In this document: positions 9,194-19,277 of the stretch, in pieces
Layout of the letters: every line of letters begins with the position of its first letter
Position numbering within the stretch: position 1 is the stretch's first letter
DNA from: Kutzneria chonburiensis
Lineage (GTDB): Bacteria > Actinomycetota > Actinomycetes > Mycobacteriales > Pseudonocardiaceae
Length of the DNA stretch: 64,000 nucleotides
Assembly: GCF_028622115.1 (NCBI RefSeq)
Contig: NZ_CP097263.1
Span: forward strand, 6,138,001 to 6,202,000
Reading direction: 5' to 3'
Program-made: the position numbers and the translations under genes
The notes under the pieces: generated by a model
What the model saw: the letters and a program-made list of their open reading frames with translations, nothing else
What the model was told of the DNA's origin: nothing
Database searches by the model: none

Positions 9194-10482
9194 GACTCTT
9201 CCCCTTCGACCCTCATCACGCTGACGACCTCCCGGACCACCGGCAGGCCGGCGATCTTCTCCACGGTTCCGCGCAGCGCTGCGTCGGAGGCGGCATGGGT
9301 GACCACGACCAGGCTGGCGTCCACCGGACGGCCCTCCTGGCGGACCACGGCGATGCTCACGTCGTGCTCGGCGAACACGGCGGCGACCTGGGACAGCACG
9401 CCCGGCCGGTCGGCCACGTCCAGACTGATGTGATAGCGGGTGCTGGCCTGGCCCATCGGCCGCACCGGCAGGTCGGCGTAGGCCGACTCGCGCGGCCCGC
9501 GCCCACCGGCGACGATGTTGCGCGCCACCGCGACCAGGTCGCCGAGCACCGCGCTGGCCGTCGGCGCGCCGCCCGCGCCCTGGCCGTAGAACATCAACTG
9601 GCCGGCCGCGTCCGCTTCCACGAACACGGCATTGAACGCGCCGCCGACCGAGGCCAGCGGATGGCTGTTCGGGATCATCGCCGGGTGCACGCGCACGGCC
9701 ACCGACTCCACGCCGTCGGCGTCGGTGACCCGCTCGCAGATGGCCAGCAGCTTCACCGTGCGGCCGAGACCGCGGGCCGCCGCGATGTCGGCCGAGGTGA
9801 CCGCGGAGATGCCCTCGCGGTGCACGTCGCCGGCGGTGACCCGGGTGTGGAAGGCCAGCGAGGCCAGGATGGCCGCCTTGGACGCGGCGTCGAAGCCGTC
9901 GACGTCCGCGGTCGGATCCGCCTCGGCGTAGCCGAGGCGGCTGGCCTCGTCGAGCGTCTCGCCGTAGCCGGCGCCGGTGGCCGACATCGCCGACAGGATG
10001 TAGTTCGTGGTCCCGTTGACGATGCCCATCACGCGGGTGATCCGGTCCCCGGCAAGGGATTCCCGCAGCGGACGCAGCAGCGGGATGGCCCCGGCCACGG
10101 CCGCCTCGAAGTAGATGTCCGCACCCGAGGCGTCGGCCGCGGCGTACAGCTCCGGGCCGTGTTCGGCCAGCAGCGCCTTGTTCGCCGTGACCACGGACTT
10201 GCCGGCCCGCAAGGCTTTCAGCAGCAGCGAGCGCACCGGCTCGATGCCGCCGATGACCTCCACGACAACGTCCACATCGGACTCGACCAGCGAGTCGGCG
10301 TCGGTGGTCAGCAGCTCGGCCGGCACCTCGCGGTGCTTGTTGGGCCGGCGCACCGCGATGCCGGTCAGCTCGACCGGCGTGCCGATCCGGGCCGCGAAGT
10401 CCTCCGCCTGGTCGGTGAGCAGCCGCGCCACCTCGGTGCCGACGGTGCCGCAGCCGAGCATCGCGACCTTGATGGGTTTCAC
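9190..10482 (-). CDS. hom: Homoserine dehydrogenase
   Basis: Hom reduces aspartate semialdehyde to homoserine with NAD(P)H, the branch point to threonine and methionine. The nucleotide-binding loop is [16 protein letters not shown] at the N-terminus. The catalytic domain contains [14 protein letters not shown] and [16 protein letters not shown], and the C-terminus is an ACT domain ([17 protein letters not shown]) that is the usual site of threonine feedback. The frame is open far upstream, but the GTG at 10482, two bases after the lysA stop and preceded by GGAGG inside the end of lysA, is the real start. The length of 430 aa is normal. Confidence 0.96.
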   Translation of the reverse strand: MKPIKVAMLGCGTVGTEVARLLTDQAEDFAARIGTPVELTGIAVRRPNKHREVPAELLTTDADSLVESDVDVVVEVIGGIEPVRSLLLKALRAGKSVVTANKALLAEHGPELYAAADASGADIYFEAAVAGAIPLLRPLRESLAGDRITRVMGIVNGTTNYILSAMSATGAGYGETLDEASRLGYAEADPTADVDGFDAASKAAILASLAFHTRVTAGDVHREGISAVTSADIAAARGLGRTVKLLAICERVTDADGVESVAVRVHPAMIPNSHPLASVGGAFNAVFVEADAAGQLMFYGQGAGGAPTASAVLGDLVAVARNIVAGGRGPRESAYADLPVRPMGQASTRYHISLDVADRPGVLSQVAAVFAEHDVSIAVVRQEGRPVDASLVVVTHAASDAALRGTVEKIAGLPVVREVVSVMRVEGEES

Positions 10483-10484
10483 GA

Positions 10485-11909
10485 CTAAGCCTCCAGGCGG
10501 AACAGGTCGTCCTCGGTCTCCCTGCGCAGCAGCAACCGGCTCGTGCCGTCCTTGACGGCGACGACCGCCGGGCGGGGCAGCCGGTTGTAGCCGTTGGCCA
10601 TCGCGTAGCAGTAGGCGCCGGTCGCGGCCAGGGCGAGCAGGTCGCCCGGGGCCGTGTCGGCCGGCAGCCAGCAGTCGCGCACCACGACGTCGCCGGACTC
10701 GCAGTGCTTGCCGACCACGCGAGACAGGGTCGCCGGCACGTCCTCGTCGACGCGGCGGGACACCAGCCGGCAGTCGTAGACGGCGTCGTACAGCGCGGTC
10801 CGGATGTTGTCGCTCATGCCGCCGTCGATGCTGACGTAGCGACGACCGGCGCCGCCGCCGAGCACCACGTCCTTGGTCGTGCCGACCTCGTACACCGTGA
10901 CCGTGCCGGGGCCGGCGATGGCGCGGCCGGGCTCGACCGCCACCCGCGGCACCGGCAGGCCCTCGTTGGCGCACTCCTTGGCCACGATCTGCTGGAGCTG
11001 CTCGGCCAGCTGGGCCGGCGGCGGCGGGTCGTCGTCAGGCATGTAGGCGATGCCGAGGCCGCCACCGAGGTCCACAGTGGACAGATCGGCCAGTGCGTCG
11101 TCGCCGTGTTCCTTGTGCAGCGCGGAAAGCAAGCCGATCACCCGGTGCGCGGCGATCTCGAAGCCGTCGGCGTCGTAGATCTGGGAGCCGATGTGGCTGT
11201 GCAGCCCGACGAGCGTGAGCCCCTCGGCCTTGAGCACCCGGCGGGCCGCCTCCGCGGCGTCGCCGCCGGCCAGCGAGAAGCCGAACTTCTGGTCCTCGTG
11301 CGCGGTGGCGATGAACTCGTGGGTGTGCGCCTCGACGCCGACCGTCACGCGGATCATCACCGGCTGGCGGACGCCGCGGACGCGGGCGATCTCGTCCAGC
11401 CGGGCGATCTCCAGGAACGAGTCCAGCACCACGACGCCGACCCCGGAGTCGACCGCGAACTCCAGCTCGGCGAAGGACTTGTTGTTGCCGTGCAAGGCAA
11501 TGCGCTCGGGCGGGAACTCGGCGCGCAGCGCGATGGCCAGCTCGCCGCCGCTGCACACGTCCAGCCCGAGGCCCTCCTGCGCGACCCAGCGGGCGATCTC
11601 CACGGACAGGAATGCCTTGGACGCGTAGTGCACCAGCGCCGGGTCGCCGAACGCCTCGGCCTGGGTGCGGCAGCGCGTGCGGAAGTCGTCCTCGTCGACC
11701 ACGAACAGCGGCGTGCCGTACTGCTCGGCCAGCTCGCGGACGTCGACACCGGCCAGCGTGACGATGCCGTCCTCGCGGCGACGCGCGTTGAGCGGCCACA
11801 CGTTGGCCGGCAGCGAATCCAGGTCGTCCGAAGTGGACGGTCGGGGTCCTGCGGTGTTCGCCGGCACCAACACGTCGGCGTGACGTGGGCCGGCGGGATG
11901 TGCGCGCAT
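10485..11909 (-). CDS. lysA: Diaminopimelate decarboxylase
   Basis: LysA decarboxylates meso-diaminopimelate to lysine. It is a fold-type III PLP enzyme: the PLP lysine is in [16 protein letters not shown], the glycine loop is [10 protein letters not shown], and the C-terminal barrel includes the active-site cysteine stretch [10 protein letters not shown]. The ATG at 11909, seven bases after the argS stop, is preferred over an upstream frame extension to 11942 that would overlap argS. The 474-residue protein is a normal actinobacterial LysA with an N-terminal extension. It is followed two bases later by hom, so lysine and threonine synthesis share a transcript. Confidence 0.95.
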   Translation of the reverse strand: MRAHPAGPRHADVLVPANTAGPRPSTSDDLDSLPANVWPLNARRREDGIVTLAGVDVRELAEQYGTPLFVVDEDDFRTRCRTQAEAFGDPALVHYASKAFLSVEIARWVAQEGLGLDVCSGGELAIALRAEFPPERIALHGNNKSFAELEFAVDSGVGVVVLDSFLEIARLDEIARVRGVRQPVMIRVTVGVEAHTHEFIATAHEDQKFGFSLAGGDAAEAARRVLKAEGLTLVGLHSHIGSQIYDADGFEIAAHRVIGLLSALHKEHGDDALADLSTVDLGGGLGIAYMPDDDPPPPAQLAEQLQQIVAKECANEGLPVPRVAVEPGRAIAGPGTVTVYEVGTTKDVVLGGGAGRRYVSIDGGMSDNIRTALYDAVYDCRLVSRRVDEDVPATLSRVVGKHCESGDVVVRDCWLPADTAPGDLLALAATGAYCYAMANGYNRLPRPAVVAVKDGTSRLLLRRETEDDLFRLEA

Positions 11910-11916
11910 CGCTGAT

Positions 11917-13584
11917 CTACATCCGTTCCGGGGCGGAGACACCCAGCAGGGCCAGCCCGTTGCGCAGCACCTGCTGCGTGGCGCGGTAGAGGTGCAGCCG
12001 CGGCACGGCCAGCGGCGATACCTCCTCGTCGCCCTTGGGCAGCACCTTGGCGCCGGGGGTGTCGTAGTACTTGTGGAAGGCGCCGGCCAACTCCTCCAGA
12101 TACCGCGCCACCCGGTGGGGCTCGCGCAGTTCGGCGGCGGTGGCGACGACCTTGGGGAACTCGCCGAGGGTGCGGATCAGCGCGCCCTCACGGTCCATGG
12201 TCAGCAGGCTCAGGTCGGCGTCGGCCACGTCGCCGAGGTCGATCTTCAGGTCGGCCGCGTTGTCCAACAGCCGGGTGATCCGGGCGTGCGCGTACTGCAC
12301 GTAGTGCACCGGGTTCTCGTTGTTGGTCTTGCGCAGCAGATCCAGGTCGATGTCCACGGCGGAGTCGACCGAGGACCGGATCAGCGAGTACCGGGCCGCG
12401 TCCACGCCGACCGCGTCGACCAGGTCCTCCAGCGTGATCACCGTGCCGGCCCGCTTGCTCATCCGCACCGGCTTGCCGTCCGAGACCAGGTTGACCATCT
12501 GGCCGATCAGCACCTCGACCGAGTCGGGGTCGTCGCCCAGTGCCGCGGCGGCCGCCTTGAGCCGGCCGATGTAGCCGTGGTGGTCCGCGCCCAGCATGTA
12601 GATGCACAGGTCGAAGCCGCGGGACCGCTTGTCCTCGAAGTAGGCGATGTCACCGGCGATGTAGGCCGGCGCGCCGTCGCTCTTGATGACGACCCGGTCC
12701 TTGTCGTCGCCGAAGTCCTTGGACCGGATCCACCAGGCGCCGTCCTGCTCGTACAGGTCGCCGGAGGCCTTGAGCCGCTCGACGGCCCGCTGCACCGCGC
12801 CCGACTCGTGCAGCGAGTTCTCGTGGAAGTACACGTCGAAGTCGGTGCCGAAGTCGTGCAGGGTCTGCTTGATCTCGTCGAACATCAGGTTCACGCCGAC
12901 CTGGCGGAACGTCTCGTCCCGCTCGGCCTCGGGCAGCGAGAGCACGCTGGGCTCGCGCTTGATCACCTCGGCCGCGATGTCGTTGATGTAGCCGCCGGCG
13001 TAGCCGTCCTCGGGGGCCGGCTCGCCCTTCGCCGCGGCGACCAGGGACCGGACGAACCGGTCGATCTGCGCGCCGGCGTCGTTGAAGTAGTACTCCCGGG
13101 TGACCTCGGCTCCCTCGGCCTCGAGCACCCGGCCCAGGGCGTCGCCGACCGCGGCCCACCGGGTGCCGCCCAGGTGCACCGGGCCGGTCGGGTTGGCCGA
13201 GACGAACTCGAGGTTGATCTTCTTGCCGGTCAGCAGCGTGTTGTGGCCGTAGCCCGCGCCGGCGGTCAGCGCCTCGCGCACGATCGCGCCCTGCGCGTCG
13301 GCGTCCAGCCGCAGGTTGAGGAAGCCGGGGCCGGCCACGTCCACCGCGGCCACGCCTGCCTGCTTGGTCAGGGCCTCGGCCAGCCAGCCGGCGAACTCAC
13401 GCGGGTTGGCGCCGACCTTCTTGGCCAGCTGCAGGGCCAGGTTGGTGGCGTAGTCGCCGTGCTCCGGGTTGCGGGGTCGCTCGATCGTCACCTCGGCCGG
13501 AATGACGCCGGTGTCCAGTCCTCGGGACGTGAGGACATCGACGGCGGTGGCACGGACGAGGTCGGCAAGAGCGGCTGGAGTCAC
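11917..13584 (-). CDS. argS: Arginyl-tRNA synthetase
   Basis: ArgS charges tRNA-Arg with arginine. It is a class I synthetase: the HIGH-region variant is [13 protein letters not shown] (about residues 133-145) and the KMSKS-region variant is [11 protein letters not shown] (about 378). The C-terminal DALR anticodon-binding domain closes the 555-residue protein, whose length is normal. It begins with GTG at 13584 and is the first gene of the argS-lysA-hom-thrC-thrB series. The intergenic space 13585-13769 to the divergent DUF3105 gene must hold both promoters. Confidence 0.97.
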   Translation of the reverse strand: MTPAALADLVRATAVDVLTSRGLDTGVIPAEVTIERPRNPEHGDYATNLALQLAKKVGANPREFAGWLAEALTKQAGVAAVDVAGPGFLNLRLDADAQGAIVREALTAGAGYGHNTLLTGKKINLEFVSANPTGPVHLGGTRWAAVGDALGRVLEAEGAEVTREYYFNDAGAQIDRFVRSLVAAAKGEPAPEDGYAGGYINDIAAEVIKREPSVLSLPEAERDETFRQVGVNLMFDEIKQTLHDFGTDFDVYFHENSLHESGAVQRAVERLKASGDLYEQDGAWWIRSKDFGDDKDRVVIKSDGAPAYIAGDIAYFEDKRSRGFDLCIYMLGADHHGYIGRLKAAAAALGDDPDSVEVLIGQMVNLVSDGKPVRMSKRAGTVITLEDLVDAVGVDAARYSLIRSSVDSAVDIDLDLLRKTNNENPVHYVQYAHARITRLLDNAADLKIDLGDVADADLSLLTMDREGALIRTLGEFPKVVATAAELREPHRVARYLEELAGAFHKYYDTPGAKVLPKGDEEVSPLAVPRLHLYRATQQVLRNGLALLGVSAPERM

Positions 13585-13769
13585 CCGAGCAGTCTAGGAG
13601 AGCGTATCCGCACGTCGCGATGGGGTTACTCACGTCCCGACCGGTGGAACGGCGCTGGTCTGGGATGTTCCTCCTTCCGGGTCTGACGGAATTCTCATCC
13701 CCGGTCCCTAGACTGGCCGCCGAAGGTCTGGACCGGTGTGGTCCAGCTCACGATGCCAAGGGCGGGGAG

Positions 13770-14612
13770 ATGGCCGGCGGTAAGAAGAAAGGCGGCGCGA
13801 AGAGCGCCGTCGCGGCGGCGCGGGGCGCGGTGCCGGGCAAGGGCAAGCCTTGGGGCATGATCATCGCGGTTCTCGTCGTGTTGGTGCTGGCCGTCAGCGT
13901 GTTCGGGTACGCGTTCATCCAGATCAGCGACAAGAACGCCGCGCAGGCCGCACTGGCCCAGTGGCAGCCGAGCGACACCAACAAGGATCCGTCGACCAAG
14001 ATCCAGGGTGTCGTGGTCAAGGACTACAAGTCCGGCCAGCACGTGCAGCCGACGCAGCGGGTCGCCTACGACCAGTCGCCGCCGTTCGGCGGGCCGCACG
14101 ACGGCTTCTGGGCCGACTGCGACGGCATCGTCTACCCCAACGCGGTGCGCAGCGAGAACATGGTGCACGCGCTGGAGCACGGCACCGTGTGGATCGCCTA
14201 CAACCCGGACAAGGTCAAGGGCGCCGATCTCGACAAGCTCAAGCTCAAGGTGCAGGGCAAGCAGTTCATGATGCTGTCCCCGTACCCGGGCCTGGACAAG
14301 CCGATCTCCCTGCAGTCGTGGGGCCACCAGCTCAAGGTCGACAACGCCGGCGACGAGCGCATCGACGAGTTCATCTCGGCGCTGCGCACCAACCAGTACG
14401 AGTACCCCGAGGTCGGCGCCAGCTGTGACGCGCTCGGCCCGGGCCAGTTCGACCCGAACAACCCGCCGCCGTTCGACCCGTCCAAGCCGGGCCCCGACGC
14501 CGTGCCGATGGCCGGCACCGGCGCGCAGGACGCGACCAACGAGCAGCAGCCGGGCGGCACGCCGCCGTCGACCGGGACGTCGGCCACGACCAGTCCGTCG
14601 AACCCGAAGTGA
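13770..14612 (+). CDS. DUF3105 membrane-anchored protein
   Basis: This is a DUF3105 protein of unknown biochemical role. A Lys/Gly-rich cytoplasmic tail (residues 1-28) is followed by one transmembrane segment (MIIAVLVVLVLAVSVFGYAF), then an extracellular domain with the family signature FGGPHDGFWADC, YPNAVRSENMVHALEHGTV and MLSPYPGLDKPISLQSWG. The C-terminal 60 residues are Pro/Thr/Ser-rich. The ATG at 13770 fits the usual AGGKKKG start; the frame is open to 13620. It overlaps the next gene (DUF305) by one base. DUF3105 and DUF305 genes are often neighbours in actinobacteria, so a joint envelope function is inferred. Confidence 0.88.
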   Translation: MAGGKKKGGAKSAVAAARGAVPGKGKPWGMIIAVLVVLVLAVSVFGYAFIQISDKNAAQAALAQWQPSDTNKDPSTKIQGVVVKDYKSGQHVQPTQRVAYDQSPPFGGPHDGFWADCDGIVYPNAVRSENMVHALEHGTVWIAYNPDKVKGADLDKLKLKVQGKQFMMLSPYPGLDKPISLQSWGHQLKVDNAGDERIDEFISALRTNQYEYPEVGASCDALGPGQFDPNNPPPFDPSKPGPDAVPMAGTGAQDATNEQQPGGTPPSTGTSATTSPSNPK

Positions 14613-15343
14613 TGACCGACGAGCTCGACGAGGTCGCGGAGGAGGGCCTGCCAACGGGGCCCGTCTCCGCGACCACGCGGGTGCTGGTGCTGACCGCGGC
14701 CGCGGTGGCGATCCTGCTGCTCGGGGCCGCGGTCGGGCTGCTGATCAAGCTGCCCGGTAGCAGCGCGTCGGCCGGCAACCCCGGCCCCGGCTCCATCGAG
14801 GTCGGCTTCGCCCAGGACATGGGTGTGCACCACCAGCAGGCCGTGACCATGGCCAACTGGGCCCGTGACCACACCCAGAATCCCGAGATCCGGCAGCTGG
14901 CCTTCGACATCCAGTCGACCCAGCTGGACCAGCAGGGCCGAATGCGAGGCTGGCTCATGTTGTGGGGCCAGCCGGAGCAGTCGCCGACCGGGCGCTACAT
15001 GGCGTGGATGGCCGGGCCCAGCGACGGCATGGCCGGCATGAACGGCATGAACGGGAACCAGATGCCGGCCAACGGCGTGGACCACATGCCGGGCTACGCC
15101 ACCAACGCCGAGATCTCCAAGCTGCAGTCCATGACCGGGCCGGACATGGACACCTACTTCCTCCAGCTGATGCTCCGCCACCACCTCGGCGGCGCGCCGA
15201 TGGCCCAGTTCGCCGCCGACCACTCGAACGTCCCGGCCGTGCGGGTGCTGGCCGAGAACATCCTGAAGTCACAGGGCGCCGAGGTCGACCTGATCAAGCA
15301 GATGCTGACCGCCCGCAACGCCCAGCCGCTACCCATGAACTGA
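14612..15343 (+). CDS. DUF305 membrane-anchored protein
   Basis: This DUF305 protein has a ferritin-like four-helix fold and has been connected with metal, often copper, binding. After a short tail there is one transmembrane helix (near residues 25-47). Two DUF305 half-repeats follow: FAQDMGVHHQQAVTMANWA with its HH pair and TYFLQLMLRHHLGGAPMA with a second HH pair. Between them is a Met-rich stretch (GMAGMNGMNGNQMP) that would suit soft-metal binding. The ATG at 14612 shares its A with the DUF3105 stop; a GTG at 14609 is an alternative. A function in metal handling is inference. Confidence 0.88.
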   Translation: MTDELDEVAEEGLPTGPVSATTRVLVLTAAAVAILLLGAAVGLLIKLPGSSASAGNPGPGSIEVGFAQDMGVHHQQAVTMANWARDHTQNPEIRQLAFDIQSTQLDQQGRMRGWLMLWGQPEQSPTGRYMAWMAGPSDGMAGMNGMNGNQMPANGVDHMPGYATNAEISKLQSMTGPDMDTYFLQLMLRHHLGGAPMAQFAADHSNVPAVRVLAENILKSQGAEVDLIKQMLTARNAQPLPMN

Positions 15344-15353
15344 CCCCGATGTC

Positions 15354-15400
15354 AGGAAGGGCCCCTTACTGACGTTGAACGCCAGTAAGGGGCCCTTCCT
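15354..15400. terminator. Palindrome of the GAAGGGSCC family after the DUF305 gene
   Basis: Bases 15354-15371 and 15383-15400 form a perfect 18-bp stem with core AGGAAGGGCCCCTTACTG and an 11-base loop. Just beyond it, the phrase TTSAACGCCAGTA is repeated (15375-15388 and 15405-15418). The element resembles the one at 4799-4841. It follows the DUF305 stop by 11 bases and can serve as a terminator. Confidence 0.7.
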
Positions 15401-15441
15401 CACGTTCAACGCCAGTATCGGTCCCTTGATCTTGGCGCACA

Positions 15442-15475
15442 CAAAGGGGCTGTCCCTTGCGGGACAGCCCCTTTG
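15442..15475. terminator. Second hairpin, bidirectional terminator
   Basis: Bases 15442-15456 and 15461-15475 make a perfect 15-bp stem (CAAAGGGGCTGTCCC) with a TTGC loop. The outer ends are A-rich on the left and T-rich on the right, so it can work for the plus-strand DUF305 gene and for the minus-strand ROK gene. The stretch 15476-15659 shows no gene. Confidence 0.75.
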
Positions 15476-15659
15476 CGTCGTTCGGGCGGCGGCGAAAGCG
15501 GCGCGGCGACCGCTGCCCGAACTGAGGTGACCCGACCCCCGTCTTGGCCTGCCTCGTTTTTCATCCCCTGTGCGACCCTTTGCCCCTCCGAGGAGGTGAC
15601 GCTCACGCTATGCCACCAAAGCCGGAGTTGGGTTCCGCCAAACGAGTGATGCGCCTCAG

Positions 15660-16877
15660 TTAAACGTTCACACCACTGCGCTGAGTCACCAAATTCTCGC
15701 CGCGGCGCTCGAAGACAATGTCCTGGGCCGCCCGCAGCGCGGTGGCGATGGCCCCGGTCAGCACCGCGTCCTCGCCCAGCTCGCCGGGGGCGATCCGGGG
15801 CGAGAGCGGGCTGATCTCGTGCATCGCCTTCTCCAGCGGCTCGATCAGCAGGTCGGTGTTCGAGCCGATGCCGCCGACCAGCAGCACCAGCTCCGGGTCG
15901 ATCACCGCCGACACCGAGGCGACCAGGAAGGCCAGCTTGGTCGCCTCCTGCTCGACCACGGCCAGCGCGCCGGCGTCGCCCTGCCGGGCCAGCTGGAACA
16001 CCTCGCGGGCCGTGCCGGCGTTGCGCACGCCCCGCTCCTTGGCCAGCTGCACCACCGAGTTCGCCGCCGCCGCCTGCTCGAGAATGCCTGGCGTGGACGG
16101 GGTCCAGCCCTCGGAGTCGGTGTCCACCCAGCCGTACGGCAGGTAGCCCACCTCGCCCGCGGCCCCGTGCGCGCCGCGGAACAGCTGGCCGTCGACCACG
16201 ATGCCCATGCCGATACCGGTGCCCACGTTCACGCAGACGAACACGTCGACACCTCGGGCCGCGCCCTGGTCCCGCTCGCCCACCGCGGCCAGGTTGGCGT
16301 CGTTCTCCACCAGCAGGCCCGGGCCCAGCACCGCCTCCAGCTCGTCCAGCAGGCCGCGACGGCCCCAGCCAGGCAGGTTCGGGGCCAGGTGCAGCATGCG
16401 GCCGCTGCGATCGGGCACGCCGGGGCTGCCGACCACGGTCAGGACCACATCGGACAGTCCCATCCCGGCCTGGCCGACCACGCCGGTCGCCATGTCGTGC
16501 ACCGTGCGGACCAGCGCGCTGGCCGACCGGCAGCGGTTGGGTTCGTCCACTTTGGCCACGACGTTGCCGGACAGGTCGGCCACCGCCAGCCGCAGCCGGC
16601 CGCGGCCGATGTCGATGCCCAGCACGTGCCCGGCCGCCGGATCGGCCTCGTACAGCACGGCCGACCGGCCGGGGCCCGCACTCGTGCGACCCGCTTCGCG
16701 GACCAGACCGTCCTGTTCGAGGTCGAGCAGTGCCTGCCCGACCGTCGGTTTGGACAGCCCGGTGTCCCGGGCCAGGCTCGGCCGGGTCGCGGCACCACCT
16801 CGTCGCAGCCGGTCCAGCACGATCCGCTGGTTGAGCTCCCGCATGCTCGCGGGCGTGCCGACCTGTGGCGCCCTCAC
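15660..16877 (-). CDS. ROK-family transcriptional regulator
   Basis: ROK-family protein with an N-terminal winged helix, a likely sugar-responsive repressor or activator. The HTH is visible in RPSLARDTGLSKPTVGQALL (about residues 32-52). The ROK/actin-like ATPase fold follows: phosphate 1 LGIDIGRGRLRLAV, the sugar-binding region LVENDANLAAVGER and the glycine-rich GTGIGMGIVVDG. The Cys-rich zinc motif of many ROK kinases (CxCGxxGC) is absent; the stretch after GAAGEVGYLPYG holds no cysteine, which suits a regulator rather than a sugar kinase. The GTG at 16877 has GGAGG at good spacing; an upstream GTG at 16937 is possible. The sugar ligand cannot be assigned. Confidence 0.87.
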   Translation of the reverse strand: MRAPQVGTPASMRELNQRIVLDRLRRGGAATRPSLARDTGLSKPTVGQALLDLEQDGLVREAGRTSAGPGRSAVLYEADPAAGHVLGIDIGRGRLRLAVADLSGNVVAKVDEPNRCRSASALVRTVHDMATGVVGQAGMGLSDVVLTVVGSPGVPDRSGRMLHLAPNLPGWGRRGLLDELEAVLGPGLLVENDANLAAVGERDQGAARGVDVFVCVNVGTGIGMGIVVDGQLFRGAHGAAGEVGYLPYGWVDTDSEGWTPSTPGILEQAAAANSVVQLAKERGVRNAGTAREVFQLARQGDAGALAVVEQEATKLAFLVASVSAVIDPELVLLVGGIGSNTDLLIEPLEKAMHEISPLSPRIAPGELGEDAVLTGAIATALRAAQDIVFERRGENLVTQRSGVNV

Positions 16878-16941
16878 ACCCACTGCCTCCGTGTCCAGGG
16901 GCCAAGGCCCCGCCGATCTCCCATAGTAGGAGGTCACGGGA

Positions 16942-17238
16942 TCAATGGGCGTGAGCCGTCATGGCGCGGCGCAGACCGGCGAACGAGGGATACACCGCCA
17001 CCCCCGGATCGACGTGGGCCGACTGGGCGAACGACACCATGGTCCAGACCAACTCGCGACCTTGTCCCGCGGTGTAGACCACGGTGTCGCAACCGGCGCA
17101 ACGGGCCACCGCGGCGATCACCGTGACCGCGAGCGGATGGTCGTCGCCGAGCGTCCCGGCCAGCAGTTTCTCCAGCGCCGCGCGCTGGTCGGCCGACACG
17201 AGCAGCCACGACTCCGGGAAGAGTCCGGACGGCGTCAC
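16942..17238 (-). CDS. Small conserved-looking protein, unknown
   Basis: I do not recognise this protein. From the GTG at 17238, which has GGGAG upstream, it would be 98 residues, soluble and without signal peptide. It includes DQRAALEKLLAGTLGDDHPLA and a CAGC pair that could bind metal or form a disulfide. The C-terminus is His-rich only in its last residues (TAHAH). It lies just upstream of the ROK gene on the same strand, so it may be co-transcribed with it. Coding status is likely but not proven. Confidence 0.5.
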   Translation of the reverse strand: MTPSGLFPESWLLVSADQRAALEKLLAGTLGDDHPLAVTVIAAVARCAGCDTVVYTAGQGRELVWTMVSFAQSAHVDPGVAVYPSFAGLRRAMTAHAH

Positions 17239-17355
17239 CGGACCAGTCTCCCGCAAGATCAGGTCACGACTTCGGCGGCAGTCACCGTCGGCGTGTTCCC
17301 CGCCACGCCGTCTTTATGTTAAGAACCTTTCCTAATTCGAGCCAGGGAGGTGGGC

Positions 17356-18774
17356 GTGGCTTCGGGCACGTACAACGGGCAGGCGGCGGGCCTCGAACGG
17401 CGGATCGGGCCGTGGCAGGCGACCGCCATCAACATGACGCAGATGTGTGGCATCGGGCCGTTCCTCACGATCCCGCTCATGGTGGCGGCGATGAACGGTC
17501 CGCAGGCCATGCTCGGCTGGGTCATCGGCGCGATCATCGTGCTGGCCGACGGCCTGATCTGGGCCGAGCTCGGCGCGGCCATGCCGGGCGCCGGCGGCAC
17601 GTACATCTACCTGCGGGAGGCGTTCCAGTACCGGACCGGGCGGCTGATGCCGTTCCTGTTCGTGTGGACCGCGGTGCTGTTCATCCCGCTGATCATGTCC
17701 ACCGGCGTGATCGGACTCGTGCAGTACCTCGGCGTGCTGTGGCCGGCGGTGGTGGACGACACCGGCGCCGTCAACACGCTCGGGCACGTGGTCGGCGTGG
17801 TCATCACCGGCCTGGTTGTCGTCCTGCTGTACCGCAAGATCGGCGACATCACCAAGGTCACCACGGCCTTCTTCGGGGTGATGCTGGTCAGCATCCTGGC
17901 CGTGATCATCGCCGCGTACAGCCACTTCAGCGCGGCGCTGGCCTTCGACTTCACGCCCGGCGCGTTCGCCGGCGGCGGCGCGTTCTGGACCGGCCTCGGC
18001 GCGGGCCTGATCATCGCCGTGTACGACTACCTGGGCTACAACACCAGCGCCTACCTCGGCGGCGAGGTCCGCGAGCCGGGCAAGACGCTGCCGCGGTCGA
18101 TCATCCTGTCCATCGTCGGCATCATGTGCCTGTACCTGCTGTTGCAGATCGGCATCCTCGGCGCCGTGCCGTGGCAGGACGTGGCCAAGTCCTCGTCGGT
18201 GGCCACCCTGGCGGTCAACACGTCGTGGGGCCCGGTGGCCGGCGACATCGTGACCGTGCTCATCGTGGTGACGGCGTTCGCGTCGGTGTTCGCGGGACTG
18301 CTCGGCGGCTCCCGGGTGCCTTACGAGGCCGCCCGCGACAAGCTGTTCCTGCCGGTGTTCGCCAAGCTGCACCCGAAGGGGCACTTCCCCACCGCGGGCC
18401 TGCTGGTGATGGGCGTGATCACCGCCGTCGCCTCGCTGTTCCCGCTCGGCGTCGTGATCAACGCGCTCACCGCCGTCATCGTGCTGGTGCAGTCGGTGGC
18501 GCAGATCGCCGCGCTCGTCGTGCTGCGTCGTCGCCAGCCCGGGTTGGTCCGCCCGTACAAGATGTGGCTGTTCCCGGTGCCGCTGGTCGTCGCGCTGGCC
18601 GGTTGGGTCTTCCTGTACTACTCGGTCGACACGCTGTCCCAGATCCTGTCGGTCGCCTGGGTGATCGTCGGTGTCGCCGCGTTCCTGATCTGGGCCCGGG
18701 CCGAGCAGGTCTGGCCGTTCGGGCCGAAGGAGATCAAGGAGGAGTACCTCACGACATCGACGTCAGCCGCGTGA
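17356..18774 (+). CDS. APC-superfamily amino acid permease
   Basis: Amino acid/polyamine/organocation transporter in the cytoplasmic membrane. The protein has about 12 hydrophobic segments over 472 residues. The first, INMTQMCGIGPFLTIPLMVA, carries the glycine-rich unwound helix typical of the APC fold, and ELGAAMPGAGGTYIYLREAF is the conserved second/third helix loop. The GTG at 17356 is chosen because AGGGAGG ends six bases before it; the GTG at 17350 overlaps that site. The substrate cannot be deduced. Its 3' end overlaps the convergent SsgA-like gene by 26 bases. Confidence 0.88.
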   Translation: MASGTYNGQAAGLERRIGPWQATAINMTQMCGIGPFLTIPLMVAAMNGPQAMLGWVIGAIIVLADGLIWAELGAAMPGAGGTYIYLREAFQYRTGRLMPFLFVWTAVLFIPLIMSTGVIGLVQYLGVLWPAVVDDTGAVNTLGHVVGVVITGLVVVLLYRKIGDITKVTTAFFGVMLVSILAVIIAAYSHFSAALAFDFTPGAFAGGGAFWTGLGAGLIIAVYDYLGYNTSAYLGGEVREPGKTLPRSIILSIVGIMCLYLLLQIGILGAVPWQDVAKSSSVATLAVNTSWGPVAGDIVTVLIVVTAFASVFAGLLGGSRVPYEAARDKLFLPVFAKLHPKGHFPTAGLLVMGVITAVASLFPLGVVINALTAVIVLVQSVAQIAALVVLRRRQPGLVRPYKMWLFPVPLVVALAGWVFLYYSVDTLSQILSVAWVIVGVAAFLIWARAEQVWPFGPKEIKEEYLTTSTSAA

Positions 18775-19171
18775 GCTCCGCGTCGATGTCCACCCACAGG
18801 TGCTCGTTGCCGGGCATGACGATCTCGTAGGTCTCGTCAAGGAATTCGGCGAGGTCCTCCGCCGGGGCCTCGAACACCGCCTGGCCCGACGGCGAGCGCA
18901 GCTCCACCACGACCATCTCCACGTCGCTGTCCGACGGCCTGATCCGGATGTCGCCCTCACCGGCGTCGCCGATCAGGCCGTCGGCCAGCAGGTCCCGGCT
19001 GAAGGCCCATTCCACGCAGTCCTCGCGGCCGGGGCGGAAGGCCGCCACCACCGCGTACGGATCCAGCGTGTCGTAGCGCAGCTCGACCTCAAGCGGCACC
19101 AGGAAGTCGTGCGCGGCCAGGAAGCCGAAGTCGACCCGCTCCGTGATCACCTTGCGGTCGTTGTTGCCCAT
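18749..19171 (-). CDS. SsgA-family sporulation/cell division regulator
   Basis: SsgA-like proteins are found in morphologically complex actinomycetes, where they guide FtsZ placement and peptidoglycan remodelling. The 140-residue protein shows the family pattern: VPLEVELRYDTLDPYAVVAAF, then VEWAFSRDLLADGL, then a GDIRIRPS stretch and the C-terminal LAEFLDETYEIVMPGNEHLW. The ATG at 19171 has AAGGGGA upstream; the frame reaches further but without a start signal. Whether this is the SsgB orthologue or another paralogue needs a tree. Confidence 0.88.
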   Translation of the reverse strand: MGNNDRKVITERVDFGFLAAHDFLVPLEVELRYDTLDPYAVVAAFRPGREDCVEWAFSRDLLADGLIGDAGEGDIRIRPSDSDVEMVVVELRSPSGQAVFEAPAEDLAEFLDETYEIVMPGNEHLWVDIDAELTRLTSMS

Positions 19172-19277
19172 CGTCCGTCCCCTTCGCTCTCTCACGTCAT
19201 CACCCGTGACAGAGGTGGGACGCAGCACCGGTGGGATACCCACGCGGTTTTCCCAGAAGACACCCGAACGGGTGCCG

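Noticed and set aside
10483-10974. N-terminal extension of hom
   Set aside because: It lies wholly within lysA in another frame; the GTG at 10482 with GGAGG is the natural start.
15406-16905. 499-codon minus-strand frame over the ROK gene
   Set aside because: It is out of frame with the ROK protein, Arg/Gly-rich, and runs through the terminator hairpins.
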